Shown in pieces: positions 1-12,088 of a stretch of 64,000 nucleotides of DNA. The position numbers and the translations under genes were made by a program. The notes beneath the pieces were generated by a model. It saw only the letters and a list, made by a program, of their open reading frames with translations, was not told the origin of the DNA and did not search any database. The DNA is taken from positions 1 to 64,000 of the forward strand of contig JAQJVL010000683.1 of the NCBI GenBank assembly GCA_035578905.1. Direction: 5' to 3'. Numbering within the stretch: the first letter of the stretch is position 1; the number at the start of each line of letters is the position of its first letter. The DNA comes from Stictocephala bisonia. Its lineage: Eukaryota; Arthropoda; Insecta; Hemiptera; Membracidae.

Positions 1-1140
1 GATGACCTATATGGTCATAAATCTTCTCTGAAGTCAAAAGTAGAGTCTGTAGTGAGATCAGCATTAAGACGTTTCTATCTACGTGGCTGTTCATTGTTAA
101 GAACGTGCTCCAGTGAGAAAGTGGGATTCCGTTAAAGAGAGGGATTACTTTGAACCTAGGTATCTGTCTCGTCAAGAACTCTGAGGAGCAGTAAGTCGGA
201 TTCAACTCTTTCATAGATCGGTGAGAGGAGTTTTACTTGCGCACGTGTTATTTGAGAAGTTTACGGAACCGGGAAAGGGTTTTACACGCAACAATGACAA
301 AAGCCTACGTTTAATAGGGTTATTTTAAAAAATATTAACTTTATATTCTGTATACTTTGAGTTAATCTGTAAAACAGTGTCTTAACTGAGAATAGCTTGA
401 AATCTAAGGAATTTTAATTTTTTGCTAGCTGACAGCCCTTGCTTCACTATGGGGTTATTCTCTGCACTTGATTATCCTTTCCCCGTTTTCTCTCAAAAGC
501 ATTACGTCAATATAAAAACTGAACTTGCTGCCGTTCTTCTAGACAACAAAGTTTAATGGTATAGAAAACCCGATATGTCTGCTTTAGGGGAATTTCAACA
601 CTGCTTTTAGGCGTTTATTTATTCTTAATACGCCTATTGTCAAGATATGGGTGAATATGGATTTCAAATGGGTGTGATGATTGTAGATGAGCGAATGTAG
701 TCTTGTTACAAACTAGGGCCGACTCTGTTTTAGAAAGTGTAATTAATAGCCTAATGAGAAATGTTTTACGACTCTGATTGGGTTCGAACTGAAAACCTTT
801 AGTTTATGAAGGATTGAATCAGGTAAGTTACCCTTAAAATGTTTTTAAAACGTTTAATTACAAATTGAAAATTATTTTAATCGTTAAGGTAAAATAAATT
901 TGATAAACAAACAGACTAGTATCTTATAATAACATTTTTTTCTGTAAAACTATGTAGCTAAAATTAAAAATACACAATCAAAAAACCATTATGAAGTTCA
1001 GCTATAAAATAACATATCACTTTAAATCTTTAAATAACATGTTATATTACAGATATGATTATGTCACGGCCAAAAGTATTTATGAACAGGTGTTTTTAAC
1101 GGTATTATAAAAACACATTGGCCTGATATAGTTACAAATG
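1..1140. other. AT-rich non-coding DNA
   Basis: I see no gene, RNA or terminal-repeat structure in 1-620 or 900-1140. The segment about 640-890 is a diverged minus-strand copy of a dispersed repeat listed separately. Confidence 0.6.
640..890 (-). repeat. Dispersed repeat family R, diverged member
   Basis: Shares the order of several short blocks with 39885-40205 in the same orientation: the GTGTGATGA/TGTAGATGA segment, a GTAGTC-TTGTTAC segment, and the GGGCCGACT/AGGTCGACT segment followed by AATAGC. Other members at 35455-35835 and 43105-43515 lie in the opposite orientation. No coding capacity is visible. It is an old, low-identity copy. Confidence 0.5.
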
Positions 1141-1148
1141 AATATCTT

Positions 1149-1175
1149 GGGTTGGGTTAGGTTAGGTTAGGTTAC
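1149..1175 (+). repeat. Interstitial TTAGG run
   Basis: Short perfect GGTTA/TTAGG repetition with a GGTTG variant unit at its left end. TTAGG is the arthropod telomeric repeat. Here it is a short internal run inside AT-rich DNA, not a chromosome end. Similar runs occur at 31656-31684 (same strand) and 47993-48013 (opposite strand). Confidence 0.85.
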
Positions 1176-1184
1176 ATGCATACA

Positions 1185-1430
1185 TTCCAGAAGAGTAATG
1201 TATGTAGTTAGGGCTAAATGGAACCAATGAGAAGAAATCTCTTGATTGGTCAACCCCGACAAATCTGGAAGAGAACTATTGTTAAAGAAGCAAAGAAACA
1301 AGACTTGCGAAGGAGTAAGGAGCTTAATGGGAAAAGGGCAGATGGAGCTCTCTGGAAGCCTTATGCTCTGAAAAGAGCATGCGTCATAAACAACAGGAAA
1401 TGCGTCATAAACAACAGACTACAAAAATCG
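1185..1430 (+). pseudogene. Decayed C-terminus of a non-LTR reverse transcriptase
   Basis: The reading frame opening at 1218 contains GQPRQIWKRTIVKEAKKQ and, further on, ELNGKRADGALWK. This resembles the conserved tail of many LINE RT proteins (G-R-P-x-x-T-W-R-R-T-x-x-K-E followed by a D-R-x-x-W block). No RT catalytic motif is present upstream, so this is a short 5'-truncated relic. A direct duplication containing CGTCATAAACAACAG follows at about 1381-1425 and breaks any similarity. The 93-codon length is fortuitous. Which LINE clade it came from cannot be told. Confidence 0.5.
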
Positions 1431-1499
1431 TCAAACGATAAAGGAATAAAAGTGAGAACATACTCCCAAAGACTGAAACTGGTTTATCAAACCATATGA

Positions 1500-2670
1500 G
1501 GTGCAGCTGCTCAAATAAATATAGTCATACAAATGGAATCCTAAACAAGAAAATTTATTTGTAATGATAATTTTGTAACTACGAGTACATAGATATCCGT
1601 ATTTTACACAATATTCTATCTTTATTGCAGGAATTCGCCTTACAACTGCTCCACCGCATGTGAAAGAAAAGGATCCATAATTGCACTTTATATTTTCAAT
1701 TCTTCCTAAAACAATGCAGTTCAACAAAATGGTAATTCTGAAGTTTATTTGGAGAGCATTTTGTAGAACCCGAATGTTATTGGTATGAAAATATTCGAAA
1801 TCGTGTTTTGAGACAGACTTTAAAAAGCAAATATAGCTTAAACCTGAAACTTTGTCAGTAAGTGATAATTTTTCCTCCTAAACTCTTAAAAAATTACTGA
1901 ATATAGTTGTCTTCTTTAAACACATATTCACTCTTTGCTGGAAAACTAAACATTTAATTGGTGTACATAATTCAATGTACGTAGATAGTATGAAAGTGGT
2001 TTAAATTTAATTTTTCAAATGTTGAGGAAGAAAAACGTTATACAACTAATTTTCAATCATATATAAAGACAAAAATGAGCCCTATTGTTATCAACAATGG
2101 CTGTTACAAAATAAGGAAGTACTTATTGCAACAAAGCCCACTCCAATAAGTCCAATTTGTATGCTCCAAAGACTATACTCAAGGAGGGAATGAATTTCAT
2201 TGTTCCGTTTCCGTGTTCTGTCTGGAAATACACAAATCACGCTTAGCTGAGAATAAGGCGTTTATGACAAGTGAGTAAGGAAATCCTAAACATTATTTAT
2301 TTTATAATGTAAAATGTCTTTCTTAATGAAAAGGATTTTTGAAAAAATAATGTTATTTATCAAAACTAATCAATTGATAAAAATGTTTACTAAGGTATGT
2401 TTATATATTTATTTCAAGTTTTATACAACATTTCAGGGTAGCTCATAAAATTCGTCACCCACATTCTACGCAATAAAGTTTTGAAAACCATCCTTAAGTG
2501 AGTTACATTTAGCAGAGGAGTTCATAGTTCCTGGACAAAGAGAGAAATATAGGCATATTGAACTTTTGATTGAATATTTCAATTGAGTGAACAATTTGGT
2601 TTTATCTTACGTATTTCAATTTGAAAAACTATTGAAATCGATTTGATAACTTTATCTTCTGCAGTTTTTA
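1500..2670. other. AT-rich non-coding DNA
   Basis: Nothing supportable was found. Short ORFs here have no recognisable motifs and typical AT-rich composition. Confidence 0.55.
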
Positions 2671-2798
2671 AGCTATGCGGTGGCTCAGTGGCTAGGGTTT
2701 CGGACTGCGGAGGGCAAGGTCCAAGGTTCAAATCCTCACTGAGCCAACGGTCGGTACGTCACTCGTTGAACTGGCGAGTGAAGTTTAGAAAAAAAAGT
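2671..2798 (+). mobile_element. tRNA-derived SINE, family A, copy 1
   Basis: The tRNA-like head has a pol III box A (TGGCTCAGTGGCTAGGG, 2681-2697) and box B (GGTTCAAATCC, 2725-2735) at tRNA spacing. A SINE body with CACTCG...ACTGGCGAGTGAAG and an A-rich tail follow. The body lacks the GTTCACGCACAGGCCTG...CATGTGAACT hairpin present in the copies at 40411 and 43976; the gap lies between short matching sequences, so an internal deletion is likely. It is not a functional tRNA gene because the anticodon arm and acceptor stem do not fold and the sequence continues into a repeat body. Confidence 0.8.
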
Positions 2799-2799
2799 A

Positions 2800-5100
2800 T
2801 AAGAGATTCAGGAAAATAACACGTTTTGCGTTTTGTTTAAAATAATTGTATTTTATTACACATGAAATACATAACATTGATTATTTGCATAAGTTTGAGA
2901 AGGACTTTAGTAAACCATTATAAATAAAATAAAACCAAAGTTTTTTAAAGACATACAATTACTATTTAATGATAATATTTTTATGCCTACTTAAAACTTG
3001 CAAAATGAAAGGAAACCATTACAAGTCTCTTTTTTTCTTCATTCCAAGGTGCTTAAGATATTTTATAGTAACATTAAAAGGTTTTAGATTTCTTTCTCAT
3101 ACTCTGTAATCAGCTTTAGTTTGAAAACATACGAACATATAACTTCATTTATTTATTATGTAATTATATAAATATTAACTAATTTATATAAATGTAAATT
3201 TAACAGTTCATGTAAGTGTATGAGCTAAATTATCTACAAATAAACCTATATTCTTACCAGTTATAAAGTGCAATGTTTGTAAGCCCAAAATAAATTGCGT
3301 TTGTTAAAAATGTTTCCAGCTTAGAATGTTAATACTAAATGAAGTGTTACTGGCCATATTCACGTAAGTGCAGATATTTTGGAACGTGGAAGATAACTAT
3401 AGTTTGAACGATATATAAAGAATAATATAAAATTTATATGTCTGCTTGATATAAATCTCTATATATTATGTGTAGATGGTAAGGCACGTAAGATAAGTAA
3501 TTCATCATTAAGATATACATTTATATATATGTGGTCTCAGACCCGAAGGAAATAGTCTCAGACCACGAAGGATAAGCACACTATGGCAGAGGCCGGAGTA
3601 AAAATATGGTAAATCAATATAAATATTGATTTTAATGCCAGTAAAGTTAATTAAGTTAAAAAGCAAGTTAATTAGTAGTAATAAATAATAATTGAAACAA
3701 TTATATAAATTGAAGGTTTTAAAAAAGAAGGTCTGTAGAATGTACATGCATTCTGAAGATATTTAATAATATTTGTAGAAATAAATGCACCGTAGTTCCA
3801 ACCACACTTGAGCTGAATCAGCAAATTGGCATGTATACAAAAATGTACGTGCACCTTATTGTTTAGAATTAAAATAACAAAGTACACTACGTATTTTGAT
3901 TTTTGGGTTTTCGTATAATCTTTATTTATTACATATGCGAATTTGAGTCATTAGACATATACATTTTATTATATACATTCTTTTTCACAAAAAATGTAAG
4001 ATATCATATAAAAGAATAGTGAGGTTGTCTTATTCTTATTATAATAATATAAATCATAAGATTAGTTCCAATAAAATGAAAAGGTTTCTCGATGTTCTCT
4101 GCCCTAACCAATATATATGAAACATAATAGAACTATTAATAACATAACTAGTAAATGTATTATTCAGCAATGGCTGCTCGGTGTATAGGGACTTCATAAA
4201 TTAATGACGTGCTTTGATCTGGCCGAGGAGCCATGAGTTGTATATATATGTAGTGTGTGCTTGGAGCCTGAGTGGGCGTAGAATAGTATTTGCCTGGCAA
4301 AATGGCATATCTCTAATAATGTTGTGTGTTGCAATATCCATTAACATTCCAGAGAAATTGTAAAGATTATCTAAACAATAAAACTTTAAAATACATACAG
4401 TTTTTATAGATTTTTAATTATGCTCTTACATATGTTGGGTGCTGTTATGCAAAGGTATTACAGAAATTTGCAAGCAACCAAGTGTGTCAAAAAAATAAAT
4501 TTCAATTCACCTTTTTTTCTTCAGTTGAAAGGTTTTGTAAAAATATGCCGTTGATTATTTATTTGGAGTATCCTGCAACTTAAATTATATATTAAGTTGG
4601 TCCCTGCAGTGTAAAATAATGTTTAAATTTAAATATGAATTTTTTTAATTTTCAATAATGTCTCTAGTGTGTACTCATTATACAACTTATAAATATATCT
4701 TGTCTATGTTTTTTTTTAACACAAAAAGGATTTGTTAGTTTTTAATCACGTATCACACAAAATCCCTTTAACAGCTTCCACATTTTATTTGTTTTAAATA
4801 TTCTGTAATTAAACATATATTACTGAACATTGTTAGTTAAACCACTTTTACAAGTTTGTAATCGTTAAAGTAAAACTCAATAAAATTGACGAAGTAATCA
4901 CTTTGTAATATCAAAATTGCTATAGATTTTTAAACTTTACATGTACAAAGAAAATTTCAACCGCGTATCGAAACGGGTACTTTATTAGACAGTGTGAATT
5001 TACTGGGAAAGTAACAGTAACAAAAAAATAGATTACAATTAATTTACAGGCCAAATATGTATAATAACCTACCCTTTCGAGGAATTAGTGTACGTTTGTG
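2800..5100. other. AT-rich non-coding DNA
   Basis: No gene or mobile element is recognised. A 20-bp imperfect direct duplication (GTCTCAGACC core) lies at about 3532-3575, and a slightly GC-richer segment of unknown nature lies at 4165-4320. Confidence 0.5.
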
Positions 5101-5102
5101 TA

Positions 5103-5148
5103 AATGTGATGCAATTATGAACTAATAATGTCAATTGCATCACATTTT
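5103..5148. repeat. Perfect 15-bp inverted repeat (hairpin)
   Basis: AAATGTGATGCAATT is followed about 16 bases later by its exact reverse complement AATTGCATCACATTT. It could extrude or form an RNA hairpin, or be a remnant of a foldback element. No flanking gene gives it a role. Confidence 0.75.
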
Positions 5149-5149
5149 G

Positions 5150-6470
5150 GTGATTCGTGTGACATGTCCCTATGGAAATCAACGACGGAGTGGTATCGTA
5201 TAGTTCGACTCGTACAAACCATAGTGAGTGTTTCTCTGGAATTTGAAAAATTATAATGTTTTAACATGTTATTATTAAATAAAAATACGTATTTTATATC
5301 TCAACGTAAATTTGAGTAAACTTAAATATTTCTTAATACAGCAAAATAAATTTATCTGAAATTATATTCCAAAAATATTAAACAATACATTATTTTTACC
5401 ATAGTAACAATGGTACTATGAAAATATTATAGTACTTAATATGAATTTAACATGTTATTATAATCAATGTTATTGACACTATTTTTATATTTTATTTAAC
5501 TACAAAATAATGAATTATTAAATTTAGGCTTACGATTATTATATAAATTTTATCTTGTGAACAAAAATGTTCTTAACACTTATATTGTTGACAAGTTAAG
5601 AAAAACGTCTCCTGCAGAGATATACTGAGTGTGAAAAATTATGAAAAATAAAGTAACTAAAAAGGAGGGTATGTGCATTATTTTCGTATACACAAGAAAC
5701 GTGTAATAAAAAAGATTATGGAGTGAGAGCTATATGAGGTTTTCTTAAAAATCTTTGGTCTAAATGTAATTTTAATAATGACAAAATATATAGTTACATT
5801 TCAATTATCAATTCAGCTATTTTTATTGAAAATGACTAAGATTATATTCCAGGTATTATGGGTTAATCACCCAAAGACCCCACCCAGTGAGTGATGTGGG
5901 GGATGTGCGGAATTGTCGTTCACATGACATGACAATGGCTGTTAATTAGTAACTTTGATTTGATTTTGTTAAAAGTTAAAAGAGATGTTCTTGTCGGGTT
6001 GGTAATATACGTGGATGGATTGGACTTTCTCTCTGGTTGAGTATGTTTGATCATATCAAATGCAATGGTAATTTTAGATATTTTAAAATTAAAATTGATA
6101 CTGAATTAAAAATTCCCATCAAAGTACGATATTGTATTGTAATAGAACAATTTGTATTACTAAATACATAATCATAAACAATTAAATATCGATAAAGTGC
6201 AATGATAATTTCTGTTATCATGAAGAGTAGATAATAGAGCACATAGTTTACGAATGTTCGATGCATTGTTTTCTAATTCAAGCATAATTAAATCAAGCAA
6301 GTAATCTTAATTGAAAATGCCTAATCGTGACAGCTACGTAAGTCTTTATCACAGAATAGTATTCAAAGATTAAGTAAAATAAGCAAAACCGTAAAAAAAG
6401 ATATATTTATAGACTTAAACCAGACTCAGGTCTTGAACAGCCATCTAAAAAACGCAACTAAAAGATCGTT
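5150..6470. other. AT-rich non-coding DNA left of the duplication
   Basis: Nothing recognised. This sequence is single-copy within the window and ends at the left border of the tandem duplication. Confidence 0.5.
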
Positions 6471-7564
6471 CACAAACAACTTTGATGTTGGTTTGTTTTA
6501 GATTTTCTTATTTTCCTGATTATGGTAAAGATGTACAATTTCGAAACGTACGTTTAAATTTTTCAAGCTCGCACAAACAATCTTAGATGTGCAAAATAAG
6601 CTTGTTTGCACATGCTTGTTGCTCATTCTATCTACTACTCTTCCTCAACAACGTGTACGTGAAAAAAGACAACTTTTACTTCCTCCCATATGCATTAGCA
6701 TAGAGAAAGTATTGTGATCGTAAAAAAAATATATATTTTTACAAGTTGGTCTAGAAATCCATTTTAGGATCACCTGAACCCAAAAAAGTGTTTTTTTTTT
6801 CGAAAATATTGTTGGTGTCTGTCCAGATATGTGTATTTGTAGTTCACTGAAGACGAAACTGATGGATCAATTTATTAAATGTGGTATGTAGGTATATTTA
6901 GCCAATATCACCTGACCATTTTTTAACTTTTTTATTTATTTATTTATTTTTTTATTGTTATAGGAAAAAAACATACATACATAGAATTCATTCAAAAACG
7001 TCCTAAACGATTTTGGGTAAATTTTCAGAAAATATGTGAATTACAATTTGAAATATTTTAGTAAAAACCACATGTCTCTAACTCAAATAGTTTTTTAGTT
7101 ATGGCATAAAACATATTTGGCAATCAAACTGGTAATTTTCAAAGTTTTGATATTTTAGTGTTTAATATGGGGGAAAATTTGTGCCAGATCTTTGGCACTT
7201 GTTGGCAATTGTTACCAAACAAATGTATTGGTGTTGACAATTTTACTTATTCCGTAATAGTTGAATAACTGGAAACCTACCACATAATAAATTATTGATA
7301 CATTTGTGAAAGAGGAAATAAATGTCATAACAACGTAAATATGTGCAACGACCGACTAATCAACAATATTTACTACTGGTAGCAAGGCTCCCACAATCCA
7401 GTTATCCCCAGACATATCATTATTGTGTGCAGCCGTCTGTGTTATTCTACTGGCCGAGAGAGCAATTTTTATCGCTGAGCCAGCTTATAATTTAGAGTTA
7501 TTTATAGATACAATAACAATTTGTAAATGTGTTAAAGCATTTTATTTCACTAAATTTTTACTTT

Positions 7565-7745
7565 AAACGGGTTAGCAGAACAACGCCACCTGGTTTGGAT
7601 TCTTGTGAAGGTGTATATCTATTAGTTAGCATGGATGTTGGGTTTTTATATGGTTCTTTCTGACCTAAGCCAGAGTCAGTTAGTAACAAGACTTCACAAG
7701 TCAACCATAACCACCCTACGCATATATTAAACATTAAAATTGTCC
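7565..7745 (+). repeat. Dispersed repeat family R, member in duplication copy 1
   Basis: Aligns with the second half of the 35455-35835 member: GTTTGGATTCT, then CTTTCTGA-C/G-CTA, then CAGTCAGTAAC/CAGTTAGTAAC, then a C-T-rich end. Its counterpart in duplication copy 2 is at 23767-23945. No ORF. Confidence 0.6.
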
Positions 7746-7993
7746 TTAAAATACGGACAACACCTATGTCAACATTTCAAATGTAGAATGATAGTTTGAG
7801 TAATAATAATAATCATATATGATCATAATGCATATATTACAGTAATTAATTGACATTTTTTATACAAGACATAAAATGTTTAATTCATCACCAGATAGAA
7901 ATGAGTATAAATTAAAAAGTGTCATTCATAAAAGTAGCTATTTAATGAGTAACCTACTGTCCAGTATGATGTAAAACGAGTTAAAAATTTATT

Positions 7994-8032
7994 AAATTGT
8001 GTAATTAAACTGTATATTTAATTACACAATTT
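7994..8032. repeat. Perfect 16-bp inverted repeat (hairpin)
   Basis: AAATTGTGTAATTAAA is followed after 7 bases by its exact complement. The equivalent in duplication copy 2 (about 24192-24232) has a changed base in one arm, so the pairing is not perfectly conserved. Confidence 0.75.
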
Positions 8033-8661
8033 ATTAGTCGCTAATTTTAACCATAACTAATATTTACCCAATTAAACAATACAAATTTAGCGTATTTTGT
8101 TTTCATGAGTTGCTTGTATTTTGGGCTCACACATGATTAATTATTTCTAAAAAATACTTTTATTTGATTAAACAATTTTTTATTTATTTTTATCTACTAC
8201 TCTCAGTCAATTGAAATATTTTCACTCAATGTTTCTCTCTTGGATATGTTTGTTTTTTATTTTTGTTTTTATATCTAATTTAATTAAAGTAATCAACTTG
8301 TTTTTGTTTTGGCCCTAAATCATAATCATTTTATTTTATGAGTTGTTAACTAATTCCATTCCATGTTCCATGCTTTTTATATGTATATAAAATGTAACTT
8401 TTCATTTTCTCAGGGTAGAATGTAGGTATTTTATTCTTCTATCTTTATTACTTCTCATTAAAGGCATTACTTATTAAACCTAATGTTTTCTGATTTTTTT
8501 TTCTTTTGACTCTCAGCCCAATTGAGTTATTCTACTTTGTTTACCATCTTTCAATACCGGAGCTTTTTCTACTTGAGAAGTATTATTTTTATGAATATTT
8601 TTTTACTTTAATGGCTGTTTTATTTTATTAATAGTTTCTTAATTGCCATTAGGTAGAAAAG

Positions 8662-8918
8662 CAATACAAGTGAACCTCATACCACACAAATTAATTACAA
8701 TATGTGATAAATTACAAGGTAAGAATGAATAAATTTTTGTTGAACGATCTCAGTAAACCAAAATTAACTGCCTTACAACTGCAAGTAAAATTAATTTTAC
8801 TTTCCTCTTGTCCAAAGAAGGCTAACGTAGTTTACCAGAATTAATTACAAATATATTTGTAGATTTTGTACTATTATTGTAATAAATGTGTGTTATGTGA
8901 CGTTCCCTTCTATTGTAT
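8662..8918. mobile_element. MITE with CAATACAAGT...-type terminal inverted repeats, copy 1
   Basis: The left arm (CAATACAAGTGAACCTC, then ACACAAATTAATTACAAT) pairs imperfectly with the right arm ending TGTGTGTTATGTGACG...TATTG. The internal sequence contains the AACGATCTCAGTAAACCA motif also seen as GATCGATTTCGGTGAACCA in the better-preserved relative at 53976-54172. It is non-autonomous with no coding sequence. The superfamily is unknown because no clear target duplication is visible. Confidence 0.65.
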
Positions 8919-9525
8919 TTATTTTATTTTATTGATAACAATCTGTATCTTAAAATTCTTAAAAAACGGTTGCTTCTAATTCGTTTTGTTCCAATGTTCT
9001 TTTGTTTCATATTTTATTTATAACTTCACGAAATATTTTAACTATGAAGCATTTATTTTTTACAGCTTGTAATCAAATATTTGGGAACTACACATTTGAC
9101 TTTTTTCGGATTAAGTGTCTAAAAATTCTTTTTATTCCACTTTTTTAGTATTTTAATTTGATTTATTAATAAGAGAGTATTTATTTTTAGGTATAACTGC
9201 AAAATCTTTGGCACAAGTTTTTAATTTCTTATGACTTTATAATTTTAGATGATTTGGTTCTTGCAATAACTATTTAAATTTGTTGTAATTATGAGTAAAG
9301 TTCATATCTTTGTCCTAAATCACTGAAAAGTTGGTCAGAACTAATATTAAGGCCATAAATTACGAGTTGCAAAATTAGTTTTAAGAAACCAACTTTCAAC
9401 TCAAGATGTGCCTAACAAAGTAAACAGTGTCCCTCTTTCACCCAAGAGTTGTTGTTTTAATTATACTATTAATAAAACATTAATTAGTTTTGAATTATAA
9501 ACAGTTAGAATGCTATCGGTACAAT

Positions 9526-9755
9526 GAAATTGATGCACCCTCCCATCCAAAGACGTACAGTTCTATTAACCCACCTGCTCACCTATACAAGTACAGTGAT
9601 ATTGATCCATCCTCCCATCCAAAGACGTAAAGTTCTATTAACCCACCTGCTCACCTATACAAGTACAGTGATATTGATCCACCCTCCCATCCAAAGACAT
9701 ACAGTTCTATTAACCCACCTGCTCACCTATACAAGTACAGTGATATTGACAATTG
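9526..9755 (-). repeat. 36-bp satellite, 72-bp dimer form (about 3 dimers)
   Basis: Three near-identical 72-bp units, each made of two diverged 36-bp monomers (CCCTCCCATCCAAAGACGTA and CCACCTGCTCACCTATACAA, each followed by CAGT). They are homologous to the 36-bp units at 55930-56150 and 57400-57735. The copy-2 counterpart has one more dimer. Because 72 is a multiple of 3, several frames stay open, but they start mid-repeat and encode only the repeat, so I do not treat them as genes. Confidence 0.85.
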
Positions 9756-9759
9756 TTTG

Positions 9760-10178
9760 TTGATTTCATGACCCAAACAAATTATAAATAACATAACATG
9801 TAAATACAGACGTTTCTTCCTTTTACACACATTTTTTAGTGTACTTTTCTTTTTATAAGAACAATACACAGACAATTGTGGTAACGGATGTGAAAAGATG
9901 TTATATATAACTATGAAAAGTTATTGCCTATAATACATACGTTATTTCTATACAGTATAATAGATAAATAAAATGTAGGAAAAGTGTAATAAAAACCATT
10001 ACTCAAATTTTTTTAAACTGATATGAGAAACTAATAGAAGAAATTTTCTTCAACCTAAATCTAAAATGGAAAACTCTAAGTAATTGATAGTTTATAATTC
10101 CGTTTTACTAGATTATTATTTTCTCTTAAAACAACTCAATAACTGTTGACAGCAAATCGTCTTAGCAGTTTTGCATAA
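9760..10178. other. Leader preceding CT-rich minisatellite
   Basis: The segment with ATATATAACTATGAAAAGTTATTG near 9902 through GACAGCAAATCGTCTTAGCAG immediately precedes the array. Closely related leaders precede the arrays starting at about 19428 and 26547, so leader and array form one duplicated module. Confidence 0.7.
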
Positions 10179-11962
10179 CTATTGTATCTCTATCCTGCTA
10201 TTGTATCTCCCTCTAGCTATTGTATCTCCCTCTTGCTATTGTATCTCCCTCTAGCTATTGTATCTCCCTCTAGCTATTGTATCTCCCTCTAGCTATTGTA
10301 TCTCCCTCTAGCTATTGTATCTCTCTCTAGCTATTGTATCTCTATCTAGCTATTGTATCTCTGTCTAGCTATTGTATCTCTCTCTAGCTTTTTAATCTCT
10401 CTCTAGCTATTCTATCTCTCTCTTGCTATTGTATCTCTCTCTCTAACTATTGTATCTCTCTCTAGCTTTTGAATCTCTCTCTAGCTATTGTAACTCTCTA
10501 TAGTTATTGTATCTCTATCTAGCTATTGCATCTCTATCTAGCTATTGTATCTCTCTCTAGCTTTTGAATCTCTCTCTAGCTATTCTATCTCTCTCTTGCT
10601 ATTGTATCTCTCTCTAACTATTGTATCTCTCTCTAGCTTTTGAATCTCTCTCTAGCTATTGTAACTCTCTCTAGCTATTGTATCTCTATCTAGCTATTGT
10701 ATCTCTATCTAGCTATTGTATCTTTCTCTAGCTATTGTATCTCTATCTAGATATTGTATCTCTATCTAGCTATTGTATCTCTCTCTAGCTTTTGAATCAT
10801 TCTCTAGCTATTGTATCTCTCTCTAGCTATTGTATCTTTCTCTAGCTATTGTATCTCTATCTAGCTATTGTATCTCTATATATAGCTACTGTATCTCTCT
10901 CTAGCTATTGTATCTCTCTGTAGCTATTGTATCTCTCTCTAGCTATTGTATCTCTATCTAGCAATTGTATCTCTCTCTAGCTATTGTATCTCTATCTAGC
11001 TATTGTATCTCTATCTAGCTATTGTATCTCTATCTAGCTATTGTATCTCTCTCTTGCTATTGTATCTCTCTCTAACTATTGTATCTCTCTCTAGCTATTG
11101 TATCTCTCTCTAGCTATTGTATCTTTCTCTAGCTATTGTATCTCTATCTACCTATTGTATCTCTATATATAGCTACTGTATCTCTCTCTCTAGCTATTGT
11201 ATCTCTCTGTAGCTATTGTATCTCTCTCTAGCTATTGTATCTATATCTAGCAATTGTATCTCTCTCTAGCTATTGTATCTCTCTGTAGCTATTGTATCTC
11301 TCTCTAGCTATTGTAACTCTCTCTAGCTATTGTATCTCTATCTAGCTATTGTATCTCTATCTAGATATTGTATCTCTATCTAGCTATTGTATCTCTCTCT
11401 AACTATTGTATCTCTCTCTAGCTATTGTATCTCTCTCTAGCTATTGTATCTTTCTCTAGCTATTGTATCTCTATCTAGCTATTGTATCTCTATATATAGC
11501 TACTGTATCTCTCTCTAGCTATTGTATCTCTCTGTAGCTATTGTACTCTCTCTAGCTATTGTATCTCTATCTAGCAATTGTATCTCTCTCTAGCTATTGT
11601 ATCTCTATCTAGCTATTGTATCTCTATCTAGCTATTGTATCTCTATCTAGCTATTGTATCTCTCTCTTGCTATTGTATCTCTCTCTAACTATTGTATCTC
11701 TCTCTAGCTATTGTATCTCTATCTAGCTATTGTATCTTTCTCTAGCTATTGTATCTCTATCTAGCTATTGTATCTCTATATATAGCTACTGTATCTCTCT
11801 CTAGCTATTGTATCTCTCTCTCTCTAGCTATTGTACATCTATATAGTTATTGTAACTCCCTCTAGCCATTGTATCTCAATCTAGCTATCGTATCTCTCTC
11901 TAGCTATTGTATCTTTCTCTAGCTATTGTATCTCTCTCTAGCTATTATATATATCTCTCTCT
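10179..11962 (+). repeat. CT-rich 19-bp minisatellite array (left part)
   Basis: More than 90 tandem copies of a 19-bp unit, CTATTGTATCTCTCTCTAG, with frequent TCTCTATCTAG and few other variants. Units are organised into a higher-order repeat. The rare variant TCTCTATATATAGCTACTG recurs near 10875, 11161, 11488 and 11775, followed each time by the same series of variants, giving a super-unit of about 287-327 bp. The plus strand is strongly pyrimidine-biased. The array continues beyond the inserted LINE at 16838. Confidence 0.95.
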
Positions 11963-12088
11963 CAGTTGTGGCTGGAACGCCGAGCAGTGCGGATCGTAGT
12001 GACTGTAGCTCCGATTGTATGCAGTGAATATTGTGTTAAAAGTGCATTGTTTGTTTTTCTTGTCAGAGAAGTAAGTAATCTATTAATA
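11963..12088 (+). promoter_or_regulatory. LINE 5'UTR with probable internal promoter
   Basis: GC-richer than its surroundings, starting near CAGTTGTGGCTGG, which resembles the short initiator-like starts of Jockey-type LINEs whose promoter lies inside the element. It contains GAAGTAAGT (about 12068-12076), a good match to a 5' splice donor. Promoter function is inferred from family behaviour, not seen directly. Confidence 0.5.

Noticed and set aside
2671..2745. Functional tRNA gene
   Set aside because: Boxes A and B are present, but the sequence does not close an acceptor stem and continues into a SINE body shared with two other copies.
9524..9763. 79-codon ORF, and similar frames at 25786-26131
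   Set aside because: Translations of the 72-bp dimer satellite; no independent coding evidence.
10179..11962. CRISPR-like array
   Set aside because: The units are contiguous 19-bp repeats with no unique spacers, and the genome is eukaryotic.
11966..12088. 41 extra N-terminal residues for LINE ORF1
   Set aside because: The upstream frame has no ATG (it begins at TTG) and lies in the 5'UTR.
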